36,147 bases of DNA from CAZLWF01 sp031972835 (GTDB lineage Bacteria; Patescibacteriota; Minisyncoccia; Phycocordibacterales; UBA9973). Shown one piece after another: positions 23,730 to 30,514 of this stretch. The translations under genes were made by a program, and so were the position numbers. Within the stretch, counting starts at the first letter, position 1; the number at the start of each line of letters is the position of its first letter. The stretch lies in assembly GCA_031972835.1 (NCBI GenBank), contig DALYDX010000007.1, positions 1 to 36,147 on the forward strand, given 5' to 3'. The notes under the pieces are model-generated. The model made no database searches. It saw nothing but the letters and a program-made list of their open reading frames with translations, and was not told the DNA's origin.

Positions 23730-25418
23730 ATGGTTAAAAAGATTTTCTCTCTGTTAAATAAAGAGTTTGGAGTAAATGAAGCTGCTTTGATCTTAGGTTC
23801 ATTTGCACTACTCTCACAAATACTTGGGTTGTTTCGAGATAGAGCTCTAGCTCATTATCTAGGTCCTTCTACACAGCTAGATATATATTATGCAGCTTTT
23901 CGTATACCGGATTTTCTATACATATCGATTGCTTCGCTCGCCTCTATTACGATTCTATTGCCATTTCTGCTCGAGAGAATGGGGGATGTTGCCGATCCTA
24001 CCTACATACGCGCACGTAAGTTTTTCAGTGATGTATTTACGGTTTTTTTGGTAGCTATAGCGCTGGCCAGTTTTGTCATAGCTATATTTATGCCACGCAT
24101 AGCGCCACTCATAGCCCCAGGATTTTCCCTGGAGAGTTTGGCGGAGCTTGTTACAGTCAGTCGCATAATGCTTCTCTCACCAATCCTTTTGGGAGCATCA
24201 AATATTTTAGGTTCTGTAACACAGATGCTCAATAAGTTTTTTGTGTACTCGCTGTCTCCAGTATTTTACAATCTTGGTATATTGCTCGGTATTTTTTTTC
24301 TATATCCAACTTTTGGTGTAAACGGACTGGCCCTAGGTGTGGTTTTGGGAGGCTTGCTACACTTGTGTATACAACTACCCGTACTACTCTCAAATACATT
24401 TTTTCCAAAATTTTCTTGGAAAATAAATTGGCTTGATATTAAAAATGTTGTGATGCTGTCGCTGCCGAGAACTCTTGGTTTGTCTCTGTCTAATATCTCA
24501 ATACTTGTCCTGATATCTCTCATATCAAAACTTGGTACAGGGGCTATATCTATGTTTACTTTTTCTTACAATCTACAATCCGTACCCATCGGGATTATTG
24601 GTATAAGTTATTCGGTGGCTTCTTTTCCGACGCTTGTTAGGTTCTTCACAACCAACGAGCGAGGACTCTTTGTCGACCATATACTTGAAGCTTCAAAAAA
24701 GATTATCTTCTGGTCTCTCCCGATAGTATTTTTGTTTATAGTTTTACGTGCGCAAATCGTACGTGTGATACTCGGGACCGGATCTTTTTCATGGACACAT
24801 ACGCGTATCACTGCGGCGGCGCTCGCACTGTTTTCTCTGTCACTTGTAGCGCAGAGTTTGGTTCATCTATTTGTCAGAGGATATTATGCTGCAGGTAATA
24901 CCAAAAAACCTCTTTTAATAAACCTGTTTTCTGCAATCGTGACAATCGGTAGTGCATATGGATTGATTTATATATTCAATAATTTTCCAGCATTCCAATA
25001 CTTTACAGAAAACTTACTGCGTGTGGAGGGTCTACCTGAGACACAAGTGCTGATGCTGCCACTAGCTTATTCATTTGGAACAATTTTAAACTTCACCTTA
25101 CTCTGGATTCTTTTTCATAGAGATTTTTGTAAAAAGGCTACAATCAAAATATCTAGAGTGTTCTTCCAGAGTTTTGCCGGAGCATTTTTCATGGGTTACG
25201 TATCATACATATGTTTAGACTTGTTTGATACCGTTTTTTCTATGGATACATTTTGGGGAGTCCTAGGACAGGGTCTAGTTTCCGGTCTTATTGGAATAGC
25301 AGCAGGGGTATTTATACTCTATATATTGAAGAGTGTAGAGCTTCGAGAAATTTGGCACTCTGTTCACGCTAAATTCTGGAAGACTCCAATTATTGCTCCA
25401 GAACAAGCGGATCTATAA
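23730..25418 (+). CDS. murJ: Lipid II flippase MurJ
   Basis: MOP-superfamily flippase of 562 aa with about 14 TM helices, moving lipid II across the cytoplasmic membrane for peptidoglycan synthesis. The MviN/MurJ start is typical (LGSFALLSQILGLFRDRALA at 21-40 with the conserved Arg pair) and a central NTKKPLLINL region (about 391-400) matches the family. The C-terminal extra helices 13-14 are present. The ATG lies 5 nt after the Wzy-TPR gene stop, indicating one operon. It supports a peptidoglycan-bearing CPR cell. Confidence 0.93.
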   Translation: MVKKIFSLLNKEFGVNEAALILGSFALLSQILGLFRDRALAHYLGPSTQLDIYYAAFRIPDFLYISIASLASITILLPFLLERMGDVADPTYIRARKFFSDVFTVFLVAIALASFVIAIFMPRIAPLIAPGFSLESLAELVTVSRIMLLSPILLGASNILGSVTQMLNKFFVYSLSPVFYNLGILLGIFFLYPTFGVNGLALGVVLGGLLHLCIQLPVLLSNTFFPKFSWKINWLDIKNVVMLSLPRTLGLSLSNISILVLISLISKLGTGAISMFTFSYNLQSVPIGIIGISYSVASFPTLVRFFTTNERGLFVDHILEASKKIIFWSLPIVFLFIVLRAQIVRVILGTGSFSWTHTRITAAALALFSLSLVAQSLVHLFVRGYYAAGNTKKPLLINLFSAIVTIGSAYGLIYIFNNFPAFQYFTENLLRVEGLPETQVLMLPLAYSFGTILNFTLLWILFHRDFCKKATIKISRVFFQSFAGAFFMGYVSYICLDLFDTVFSMDTFWGVLGQGLVSGLIGIAAGVFILYILKSVELREIWHSVHAKFWKTPIIAPEQADL

Positions 25419-25460
25419 AAACCTTTATTTTTTGACCATTTCAAGCTAATATGAGCACAC

Positions 25461-27260
25461 ATGGATATTAAACATATACGCAATTTCAGTATTATCGCCC
25501 ATATAGACCACGGCAAGTCTACACTTGCTGACCGGATGCTTGAGATTACAGGCACTATAGAAGCGCGTAAAATGAAAGACCAAGTACTTGATAGTATGGA
25601 ACTTGAGCGTGAGCGAGGTATTACAATCAAGATGCAGCCAGTGCGTATGGATTTTACTCGTAATGGTGAAAAATTTGTTTTAAACTTAATTGACACTCCT
25701 GGGCACATAGATTTCTCGTATGAAGTTTCTAGAGCACTCAAAGCGGTTGAAGGTTCAATTCTACTTGTTGATGCAACACAAGGTGTGCAGGCTCAGACTC
25801 TGACAACTTTAGCTATGGCTCGTGATTCCAATCTCGTTATCATACCAGTGGTTTCAAAAATTGATTCACCACTTGCTCGAGCAGATGAAGTAAAGCTAGA
25901 GCTAGCAGAACTTTTAGATATTGATCCAGACACAGTGCTTGGAGTTTCCGGTAGGACAGGTGAAGGTGTAGCAGAATTACTCGATGCAGTTATAAATCGT
26001 ATCCCACCACCAAGTTCACCAGAAGGTGACGAGTTGCGTTCACTTGTTTTCGATTTTAAATATTCAAACCATGAAGGTGTGATCGTATACGTGCGAGTTT
26101 TCGATGGGGAAGTTGGTAGGCACAATGATTTGGTTTTTAGAATTGCCAATGAGAAATTTATTTCACTCGAAGTCGGTACGTTCTCTCCAGAAGAAACTCC
26201 ACGCCCAAAACTTCTCCCAGGAGAAATCGGATATATCGTAACGGGGATTAAAAAGCCAGGTATTGCATCTGTGGGAGATACTATTACATCATTTAAAAAT
26301 CCCGCAACAGCACTACCAGGATACATGCAACCAAAGCCAGTTATGTGGGCTTCAATATATCCAGAAAGTCAGGATGATTTTCCAGCACTCAAAACTGCAC
26401 TCGGACGACTACGACTTTCAGACTCAGCCTTCTCATTTGAAGAAGAAACTTCAGGGACACTTGGTCGTGGATTTCGCGCAGGATTTTTGGGTATGCTTCA
26501 CCTAGAAATCATCACAGAGAGGCTTCGCAGAGAATTCAATTTAGAACTTGTTGTTACAACACCAGGGGTAACTTATGAAGTTACAGATAAAAACGGCAAA
26601 GTTATTATTGTGTATTCTCCACATCTATTTCCAGAAGACGGGCAAATTCAAAAAGTCCGTGAACCTTGGGTGAAGATGACTTTGATTACACCTGTAGAAT
26701 ACTTAGGTTCAATCATGACACTTCTCTATGATCATGAGGCAGAGATTGGTATCACAGAAAATTTTGGTGACAAACGTACTTCGCTTTCGATCGCTATGCC
26801 ACTGCGTGAGATGATGCGCAACTTTTTCGATGGTCTAAAAAGCGTGTCTAGTGGGTACGCCTCTATTTCCTACGAGATTACGGATATGCGTGACGCAGAC
26901 GTGGCTCGGATGGACATATTGATTGGAGATGAGCCTATGCACGCTTTTACACGTATCGTTGCTCGTAAACGGGCATATGAGGAAGCAGAAGCTACTGTAG
27001 AGAAGCTTTCTACTATCATGCCTCGACAGATGTTCGTAACAAAAATCCAAGGTAGAGCCTTGGGTAGAATACTTGCATCACGAACATTGAAAGCCTTCCG
27101 CAAGGATGTTACTGGGTATCTATATGGAGGTGATATAACGCGAAAAATGAAGCTTCTAGAGAAGCAAAAGAAAGGTAAGAAAAAGATGAAAGAGCGAGGA
27201 AAAGTGAATATTCCTCACGAAGTGTTTTTGAAAATGATGCGAAATACAGAGAGCGAGTAG
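25461..27260 (+). CDS. lepA: Elongation factor 4 (LepA)
   Basis: Ribosome back-translocase/biogenesis GTPase of 599 aa, the exact usual length. G1 AHIDHGKST (13-21), G2 RGIT (about 51-54), G3 DTPGH (about 77-81), G4 SKID (about 132-135, NKxD equivalent) and the LepA-specific C-terminal domain (about 490-599) with a Lys-rich end. G4 reads V-S-K-I-D rather than N-K-x-D, a substitution worth checking. A -10-like TAATAT (25447-25452) lies 8 nt before the ATG, suggesting an own near-leaderless start. Confidence 0.96.
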   Translation: MDIKHIRNFSIIAHIDHGKSTLADRMLEITGTIEARKMKDQVLDSMELERERGITIKMQPVRMDFTRNGEKFVLNLIDTPGHIDFSYEVSRALKAVEGSILLVDATQGVQAQTLTTLAMARDSNLVIIPVVSKIDSPLARADEVKLELAELLDIDPDTVLGVSGRTGEGVAELLDAVINRIPPPSSPEGDELRSLVFDFKYSNHEGVIVYVRVFDGEVGRHNDLVFRIANEKFISLEVGTFSPEETPRPKLLPGEIGYIVTGIKKPGIASVGDTITSFKNPATALPGYMQPKPVMWASIYPESQDDFPALKTALGRLRLSDSAFSFEEETSGTLGRGFRAGFLGMLHLEIITERLRREFNLELVVTTPGVTYEVTDKNGKVIIVYSPHLFPEDGQIQKVREPWVKMTLITPVEYLGSIMTLLYDHEAEIGITENFGDKRTSLSIAMPLREMMRNFFDGLKSVSSGYASISYEITDMRDADVARMDILIGDEPMHAFTRIVARKRAYEEAEATVEKLSTIMPRQMFVTKIQGRALGRILASRTLKAFRKDVTGYLYGGDITRKMKLLEKQKKGKKKMKERGKVNIPHEVFLKMMRNTESE

Positions 27261-27266
27261 ATTTGT

Positions 27267-27380
27267 TTATTGTCCGCTTACGCTTGGCATGTAGAGAAGT
27301 ATCATGCTTACGATTACGAGAACGCACATAACCGCCCAGATAGCTGCAACTTTTTTCTTGTGTTTTTTATTGAATAGCAT
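27267..27380 (-). CDS. 37-aa single-pass membrane peptide
   Basis: Small ORF on the minus strand. Basic N-terminus (MLFNKKHKKK), one TM helix (about 12-30), short outside end. It is supported by a -10 box (TATACA, 27395-27390) 9 nt before the ATG, the same near-leaderless geometry as neighbours, and by fitting exactly in the gap between lepA and the FtsB-like gene. Positive-inside topology is clear. Function unknown. Confidence 0.55.
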   Translation of the reverse strand: MLFNKKHKKKVAAIWAVMCVLVIVSMILLYMPSVSGQ

Positions 27381-27389
27381 GGTATGAAG

Positions 27390-27395
27390 TGTATA
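27390..27395 (-). promoter_or_regulatory. -10 box of the 37-aa peptide gene
   Basis: TATACA on the minus strand, 9 nt before the ATG at 27380. Confidence 0.4.
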
Positions 27396-27423
27396 CTGGA
27401 TAATATAATAACTAGACTTAGAT

Positions 27424-27435
27424 TATATAGATAAT
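27424..27435 (+). promoter_or_regulatory. -10 box of the FtsB-like gene
   Basis: TATATA at 27424-27429, 6 nt before the ATG at 27436, matching the leaderless spacing seen elsewhere. Confidence 0.4.
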
Positions 27436-27825
27436 ATGAGAAGTTTTCAAGACAAGCAAAAAACCCGAAAATTCCTACATTCCAGAGGCATGCTCGCCGT
27501 GCTTTTTATAGGATGCATTTTACTTGGAAAATCTGTTTTTGATATGTACCAGAAAAGTAGGGAAGCCCTCGCAAATAAAAACCAGACTATCTCAGAATAC
27601 AACGAACTTGTTGAAAGGGAAGACATGCTCACAGATAGCATAGATAGTTTAGAGACCGAAGAGGGTATAGAAAAGAGTTTGCGTGAAAATTATCGTGTAG
27701 CAAAGGAGGGTGAAGGACTTGTAGTTATAACAGATACAGATGTAGACATAGAGACTGATGACAGAATTACTGTAAAAGAGCGTTTCTCAAATTTCTTCGA
27801 TAATTTCTTTGCACCGAGAGAATAG
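27436..27825 (+). CDS. FtsB/DivIC-like septum formation initiator
   Basis: Bitopic division protein of 129 aa. Short basic cytoplasmic start, TM helix (about 18-36), then an extracytoplasmic coiled coil (about 38-75, with NQTISEYNELVEREDMLTD) and the typical YRVAKEGEGLVVI motif (about 86-98) that closes the DivIC/FtsB family domain. It would join the divisome with FtsL/FtsQ partners encoded elsewhere. Alone in its unit, between the 37-aa peptide and a glutaredoxin. Confidence 0.85.
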   Translation: MRSFQDKQKTRKFLHSRGMLAVLFIGCILLGKSVFDMYQKSREALANKNQTISEYNELVEREDMLTDSIDSLETEEGIEKSLRENYRVAKEGEGLVVITDTDVDIETDDRITVKERFSNFFDNFFAPRE

Positions 27826-27840
27826 TTCGCTTGACTCGTA

Positions 27841-27849
27841 TGTTATAAT
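27841..27849 (+). promoter_or_regulatory. Extended -10 box upstream of the glutaredoxin
   Basis: TGTTATAAT at 27841-27849. The ATG is at 27891, so here a leader of about 35 nt is predicted, longer than usual for this window and without Shine-Dalgarno. Confidence 0.5.
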
Positions 27850-27890
27850 AAAGAGATAAAAATTAATCCGAGCACTTGCTCCAAAAATAT

Positions 27891-28127
27891 ATGAAATCAG
27901 TAACAATATACAGCACCCCAACATGTCACTTTTGCCAAATGGCCAAAGAATATTTTAAGGCGGAAAATATAGAATATACAGAACACGATGTGGCTAGTGA
28001 TTTGGAGATGCGAAAAGAGATGGTAGCTCGGACTGGTCAGATGGGAGTCCCAGTGATACGGATTGATAACGATTTTATAGTTGGATTCAATAAGCCTAAA
28101 ATCATGGACCTTCTCGGACTGAATTAA
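27891..28127 (+). CDS. Glutaredoxin-like/NrdH-type redox protein
   Basis: Thiol-disulfide oxidoreductase of 78 aa. Active site C-H-F-C at residues 12-15 (STPTCHFCQMAK), cis-Pro motif GVPVI (about 52-56) and the closing GFNKPKIMDLLGL. Size and sequence fit the glutaredoxin/NrdH family, reducing ribonucleotide reductase or other thiols. The ATG at 27891 gives the normal N-terminus KSVTIYSTPTC; a TTG five codons earlier (27876) is possible but unlikely. Followed by a terminator and tRNA-Arg. Confidence 0.9.
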   Translation: MKSVTIYSTPTCHFCQMAKEYFKAENIEYTEHDVASDLEMRKEMVARTGQMGVPVIRIDNDFIVGFNKPKIMDLLGLN

Positions 28128-28139
28128 ATCATAAAAATA

Positions 28140-28148
28140 TGGTATAAA
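28140..28148 (+). promoter_or_regulatory. Candidate tRNA-Arg promoter (-10)
   Basis: TGGTATAAA at 28140-28148; start predicted near 28154, inside the hairpin just before the tRNA. Alternatively read-through from the glutaredoxin supplies the tRNA. Confidence 0.35.
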
Positions 28149-28170
28149 GGCACCTGTAGAGGTGCTTTTA
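28145..28170 (+). terminator. Terminator after the glutaredoxin gene
   Basis: AAAGGCACCT / AGGTGCTTTT with a GTAG loop and a T-rich end. It lies only 6 nt before tRNA-Arg and overlaps its candidate promoter. Confidence 0.65.
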
Positions 28171-28175
28171 TATTT

Positions 28176-28247
28176 GCCCCCGTAGTTCAATGGATAGAAC
28201 AGTCCCGTCCTAAGGGATAGATGTACGTTCGATTCGTGCCGGGGGCA
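28176..28247 (+). tRNA. tRNA-Arg (anticodon CCU)
   Basis: Full cloverleaf: acceptor GCCCCCG (28176-28182) with CGGGGGC (28240-28246), D stem GTTC/GAAC, anticodon stem GTCCC/GGGAT with loop GTCCTAA (anticodon CCT at 28209-28211), T stem GTACG/CGTGC with loop TTCGATT. Discriminator A at 28247. The 3' CCA is not encoded (next bases are CCC). Reads AGG codons. Confidence 0.95.
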
Positions 28248-28271
28248 CCCTTTGAAAAAGAAACTATTTTA

Positions 28272-28286
28272 TGATATTGTTTCTCT
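28272..28286 (+). promoter_or_regulatory. Extended -10 promoter, leaderless GTG start
   Basis: TGATATTGT at 28272-28280, 6 nt before the GTG at 28287. Confidence 0.5.
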
Positions 28287-28562
28287 GTGACCCCAGAAGA
28301 AAGCAAAAAACTTGATGAAGTATATAGTCTCGTAAAAGAGAATCATACTATCGTAAAAAAGATACGTGCACATCAAAAAAATGCGCAGATGATCAAGGTT
28401 TTGTATTGGCTTATAATTATAGGTATAGGGGTCGGTGGATTCGTGTACTTGAAGCCTTTTTTGGATCAGATTTCAGGTATGTATACTCAAGGTCAAGATG
28501 CCTTTGAGAGTATAAAAGATTTCAATGCTTCAGCATCTGGCGTGAGATCATTGCTTGAATAA
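28287..28562 (+). CDS. Small membrane protein with N-terminal helical segment
   Basis: Protein of 91 aa starting with GTG at 28287. The N-terminal part (1-35) is charged and helical (LDEVYSLVKENHTIVKKIR), followed by one TM helix (about 40-57, VLYWLIIIGIGVGGFVYL) and an outside tail. The layout is common among uncharacterised CPR proteins; function unknown. The GTG start is chosen because the -10 box lies exactly 6 nt upstream. It ends 7 nt before tRNA-Phe, so one transcript may contain both. Confidence 0.7.
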   Translation: MTPEESKKLDEVYSLVKENHTIVKKIRAHQKNAQMIKVLYWLIIIGIGVGGFVYLKPFLDQISGMYTQGQDAFESIKDFNASASGVRSLLE

Positions 28563-28569
28563 TTAGTAT

Positions 28570-28642
28570 GCTCAGGTAGCTCAGTTGGTAGAGCGCTCCC
28601 CTGAAGAGGGAGATGTCACCAGTTCAACTCTGGTCCTGAGCA
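28570..28642 (+). tRNA. tRNA-Phe (anticodon GAA)
   Basis: Acceptor GCTCAGG (28570-28576) with CCTGAGC (28635-28641), D arm GCTCAGTTGGTAGAGC, anticodon stem CTCCC/GGGAG with loop CTGAAGA (anticodon GAA), T stem ACCAG/CTGGT with loop TTCAACT. Discriminator A at 28642; CCA not encoded. Confidence 0.96.
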
Positions 28643-28656
28643 CAAATAAAATATCT

Positions 28657-29193
28657 ATGACATTTGCAGAAAATTTATTTATACTTGTTAGTATCATAGT
28701 TTTTATAACCTTAGTAATTTCAATTAAAAAAATTAATTGGGATAAACTAGGTTTTGCTCCAAAATCACTTTTTAATGGATGGTGGCAAATAATACTGTTC
28801 AATGCCAGTATTTTTGCTTTAGTGCAACTCACTATTGTTAATAAGTTTTTAGATCTTCCAAGTTGGATGGTAGACAAAGATCCACTATTTGGATTGTTGA
28901 TTATTACTTTTTCTCAAGAGGTTATATTTAGAAGCATAATAATAAATTCTCTAGAGCGCTTTGGTAAGCAAAAAGCGCTATGGGGCAGTATTCTGATTTT
29001 TGTTCTGTTTCATTTAATAGCTCCGTATGCATGGTCTAGTACAGGTATTATCTTTGCCGGATTAACCTTTGTTGGCGGATATTTCTGGGGATGGCATTTC
29101 TTAAAATTTAGGAATATTTATTTATTGGGTATTTCTCATTTCTTGGTAAATTTAAGTTTTAACTTTTTTATAGTTCAATTTTTAATAAAATAA
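28657..29193 (+). CDS. CPBP-family intramembrane metalloprotease-like protein
   Basis: Membrane protein of 178 aa with about six hydrophobic segments. The CPBP/Abi motifs are recognisable: QEVIFR (about 88-93, in place of EExxxR), FVLFH (about 115-119) and SHFLVN (about 161-166, HxxxN/D). The first Glu of the EExxxR pair is Gln here, so classic metal-dependent proteolysis may be weakened. The ATG at 28657 is used; a longer frame from 28585 runs through tRNA-Phe and is rejected. Substrate unknown; relatives process CAAX-like or bacteriocin peptides. Confidence 0.75.
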   Translation: MTFAENLFILVSIIVFITLVISIKKINWDKLGFAPKSLFNGWWQIILFNASIFALVQLTIVNKFLDLPSWMVDKDPLFGLLIITFSQEVIFRSIIINSLERFGKQKALWGSILIFVLFHLIAPYAWSSTGIIFAGLTFVGGYFWGWHFLKFRNIYLLGISHFLVNLSFNFFIVQFLIK

Positions 29194-29218
29194 AAAACTC
29201 GGATTGTCCAAGTTTTTT
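29192..29218. terminator. Bidirectional terminator between CPBP and HSP20 genes
   Basis: AAAAAACT-C-GG / CC-A-AGTTTTTT stem with one mismatch and loop ATTGT; T-runs on both strands suit the two convergent genes. Confidence 0.7.
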
Positions 29219-29224
29219 ATTTTA

Positions 29225-29725
29225 TTATATCGATTTAACCTTGAGTGATGTTTGTCGTCCTTTATCAATCTTTGGAAGTCGTATCATCAGTAGTCCGTGG
29301 CGTTCGATTGCCTCTGCTTCTTCTGGTTCAATTTCCTGAGGGAGAAGTATTGTTCGTGCAAATGAACCCCAGTAGAGCTCTTTTGTAAAATAATTGTCTG
29401 GAGCTATCATCTTGTTTTCCTCACGCTTGCCTTTGATTGTGATCATGTCGCGAGTGATGTTGATCTGAAGATCTTCTGGGCGTACTCCAGCTACCATTGT
29501 CTGCACTATGATCTCAGTTGGTGTTTGGTACACATCTACAGTTAGTTGTGCCTCCTCGTTTTCCTCTTCTATCCAAGCATTTTCTTTGTCCCTACTTTTG
29601 TCGAATTTTTTTTGTGACGCGATAGATTCAGTTTCTGCTTCAGGGCTATCGTATTCTGGAGACTCGTTTTCATCGAGCCTGATTCCGCCTGTGAGTCTTT
29701 CGAAAAATGATTTCTTTTTAAACAT
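29225..29725 (-). CDS. HSP20/alpha-crystallin small heat-shock protein
   Basis: Small heat-shock chaperone of 166 aa. A basic and acidic disordered N-terminus (1-58) precedes the alpha-crystallin domain (about 59-163), with VDVYQTPTEIIVQTMVAGVR, DLQINITRDMITIKGKRE and the closing GLLMIRLPK that replaces the usual G-V-L-x-I-x-x-P. The I-x-I tail motif is present only weakly (LKVKSI). It holds unfolded proteins in the cytoplasm without ATP. Third gene of the valS-PrsW-HSP20 operon, 12 nt after PrsW. Confidence 0.9.
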   Translation of the reverse strand: MFKKKSFFERLTGGIRLDENESPEYDSPEAETESIASQKKFDKSRDKENAWIEEENEEAQLTVDVYQTPTEIIVQTMVAGVRPEDLQINITRDMITIKGKREENKMIAPDNYFTKELYWGSFARTILLPQEIEPEEAEAIERHGLLMIRLPKIDKGRQTSLKVKSI

Positions 29726-29737
29726 AAATAGTTTTGA

Positions 29738-30514
29738 TTAGCGCCGTGTTAGTAATTCATTGACTGGTCCATGAATGACAACGTCTTTTAAAAACATTGA
29801 TTCACTCATACGTCGTAGTTTTTCAAACATGAGCATACTGATAATGGTGACCACCCAAAGAAAACCGAACACTTTGAGTATTTCACTTCCAACAGTATTC
29901 ATTATAAAAAAGTTAAAGGTTGCATGCAAGGCGATAGCGAGGATAAGTCCAAAAGATAGAGCTACTATCTTGATAAATCTTTTTTGAAAAAATGCGAGTC
30001 CTATCATGATACCTATCATGCCACTTGCAACAGAGTGCAGTAATGTTGCTCCGAGGAATCGCAAGTTACCTGTAAGTAGTCCTACGGTCGGATCGTTTAA
30101 TCCGATAGGGTAGGCTAGGAAAAGTGCATTTTCAAGTGCTGCAAATCCTAGAGCTCCTGCCATAAAATATATTGGGAAACCCACAGGTTTGGATATGTGT
30201 CTTGTTGAGAGTGCGATCAGTAGTACTGCGATAAGCTTCAAGATTTCTTCTGATGCTACCCAGAGTATCAGAAGGGTATTTTCATCTCTAAAAAGGCCGT
30301 TTATGAGTTTCTGGATTGGTAAAACTAATATCACTGCGAGCATGCCACCTATAAACGTCAGGAATATTAGTCCCCTTGGTTCTGGATTTTCTCGGTCTTC
30401 GCGCAGCCAAAAAATAAGCCATAAAAAAGATGGGATAATTCCAAAGAACAGAGATAGTGCGAGTGTTATCGGGTCAGTGTTTATTTGAGTAGCTATATTT
30501 GTAATGCTATTCAT
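29738..30514 (-). CDS. PrsW-family intramembrane glutamic protease
   Basis: Polytopic membrane protein of 258 aa, 8 or so TM helices. PrsW signatures: WASEEILKLIAV (the EE pair at about 88-89), GALGFAALENALF with Glu (about 120-132), LLHSVASGMIG and LHATFNFFI with conserved His. PrsW in Bacillus cleaves an anti-sigma factor; the ECF sigma/anti-sigma pair in this window offers a possible substrate, though 22 kb away (inference). Its ATG overlaps the end of valS by 8 nt, so translation is coupled. Confidence 0.85.
   Translation of the reverse strand: MNSITNIATQINTDPITLALSLFFGIIPSFLWLIFWLREDRENPEPRGLIFLTFIGGMLAVILVLPIQKLINGLFRDENTLLILWVASEEILKLIAVLLIALSTRHISKPVGFPIYFMAGALGFAALENALFLAYPIGLNDPTVGLLTGNLRFLGATLLHSVASGMIGIMIGLAFFQKRFIKIVALSFGLILAIALHATFNFFIMNTVGSEILKVFGFLWVVTIISMLMFEKLRRMSESMFLKDVVIHGPVNELLTRR

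Noticed and set aside
28585..28656. N-terminal extension of the CPBP gene
   Set aside because: It would translate through tRNA-Phe; ATG 28657 lies just after the tRNA.
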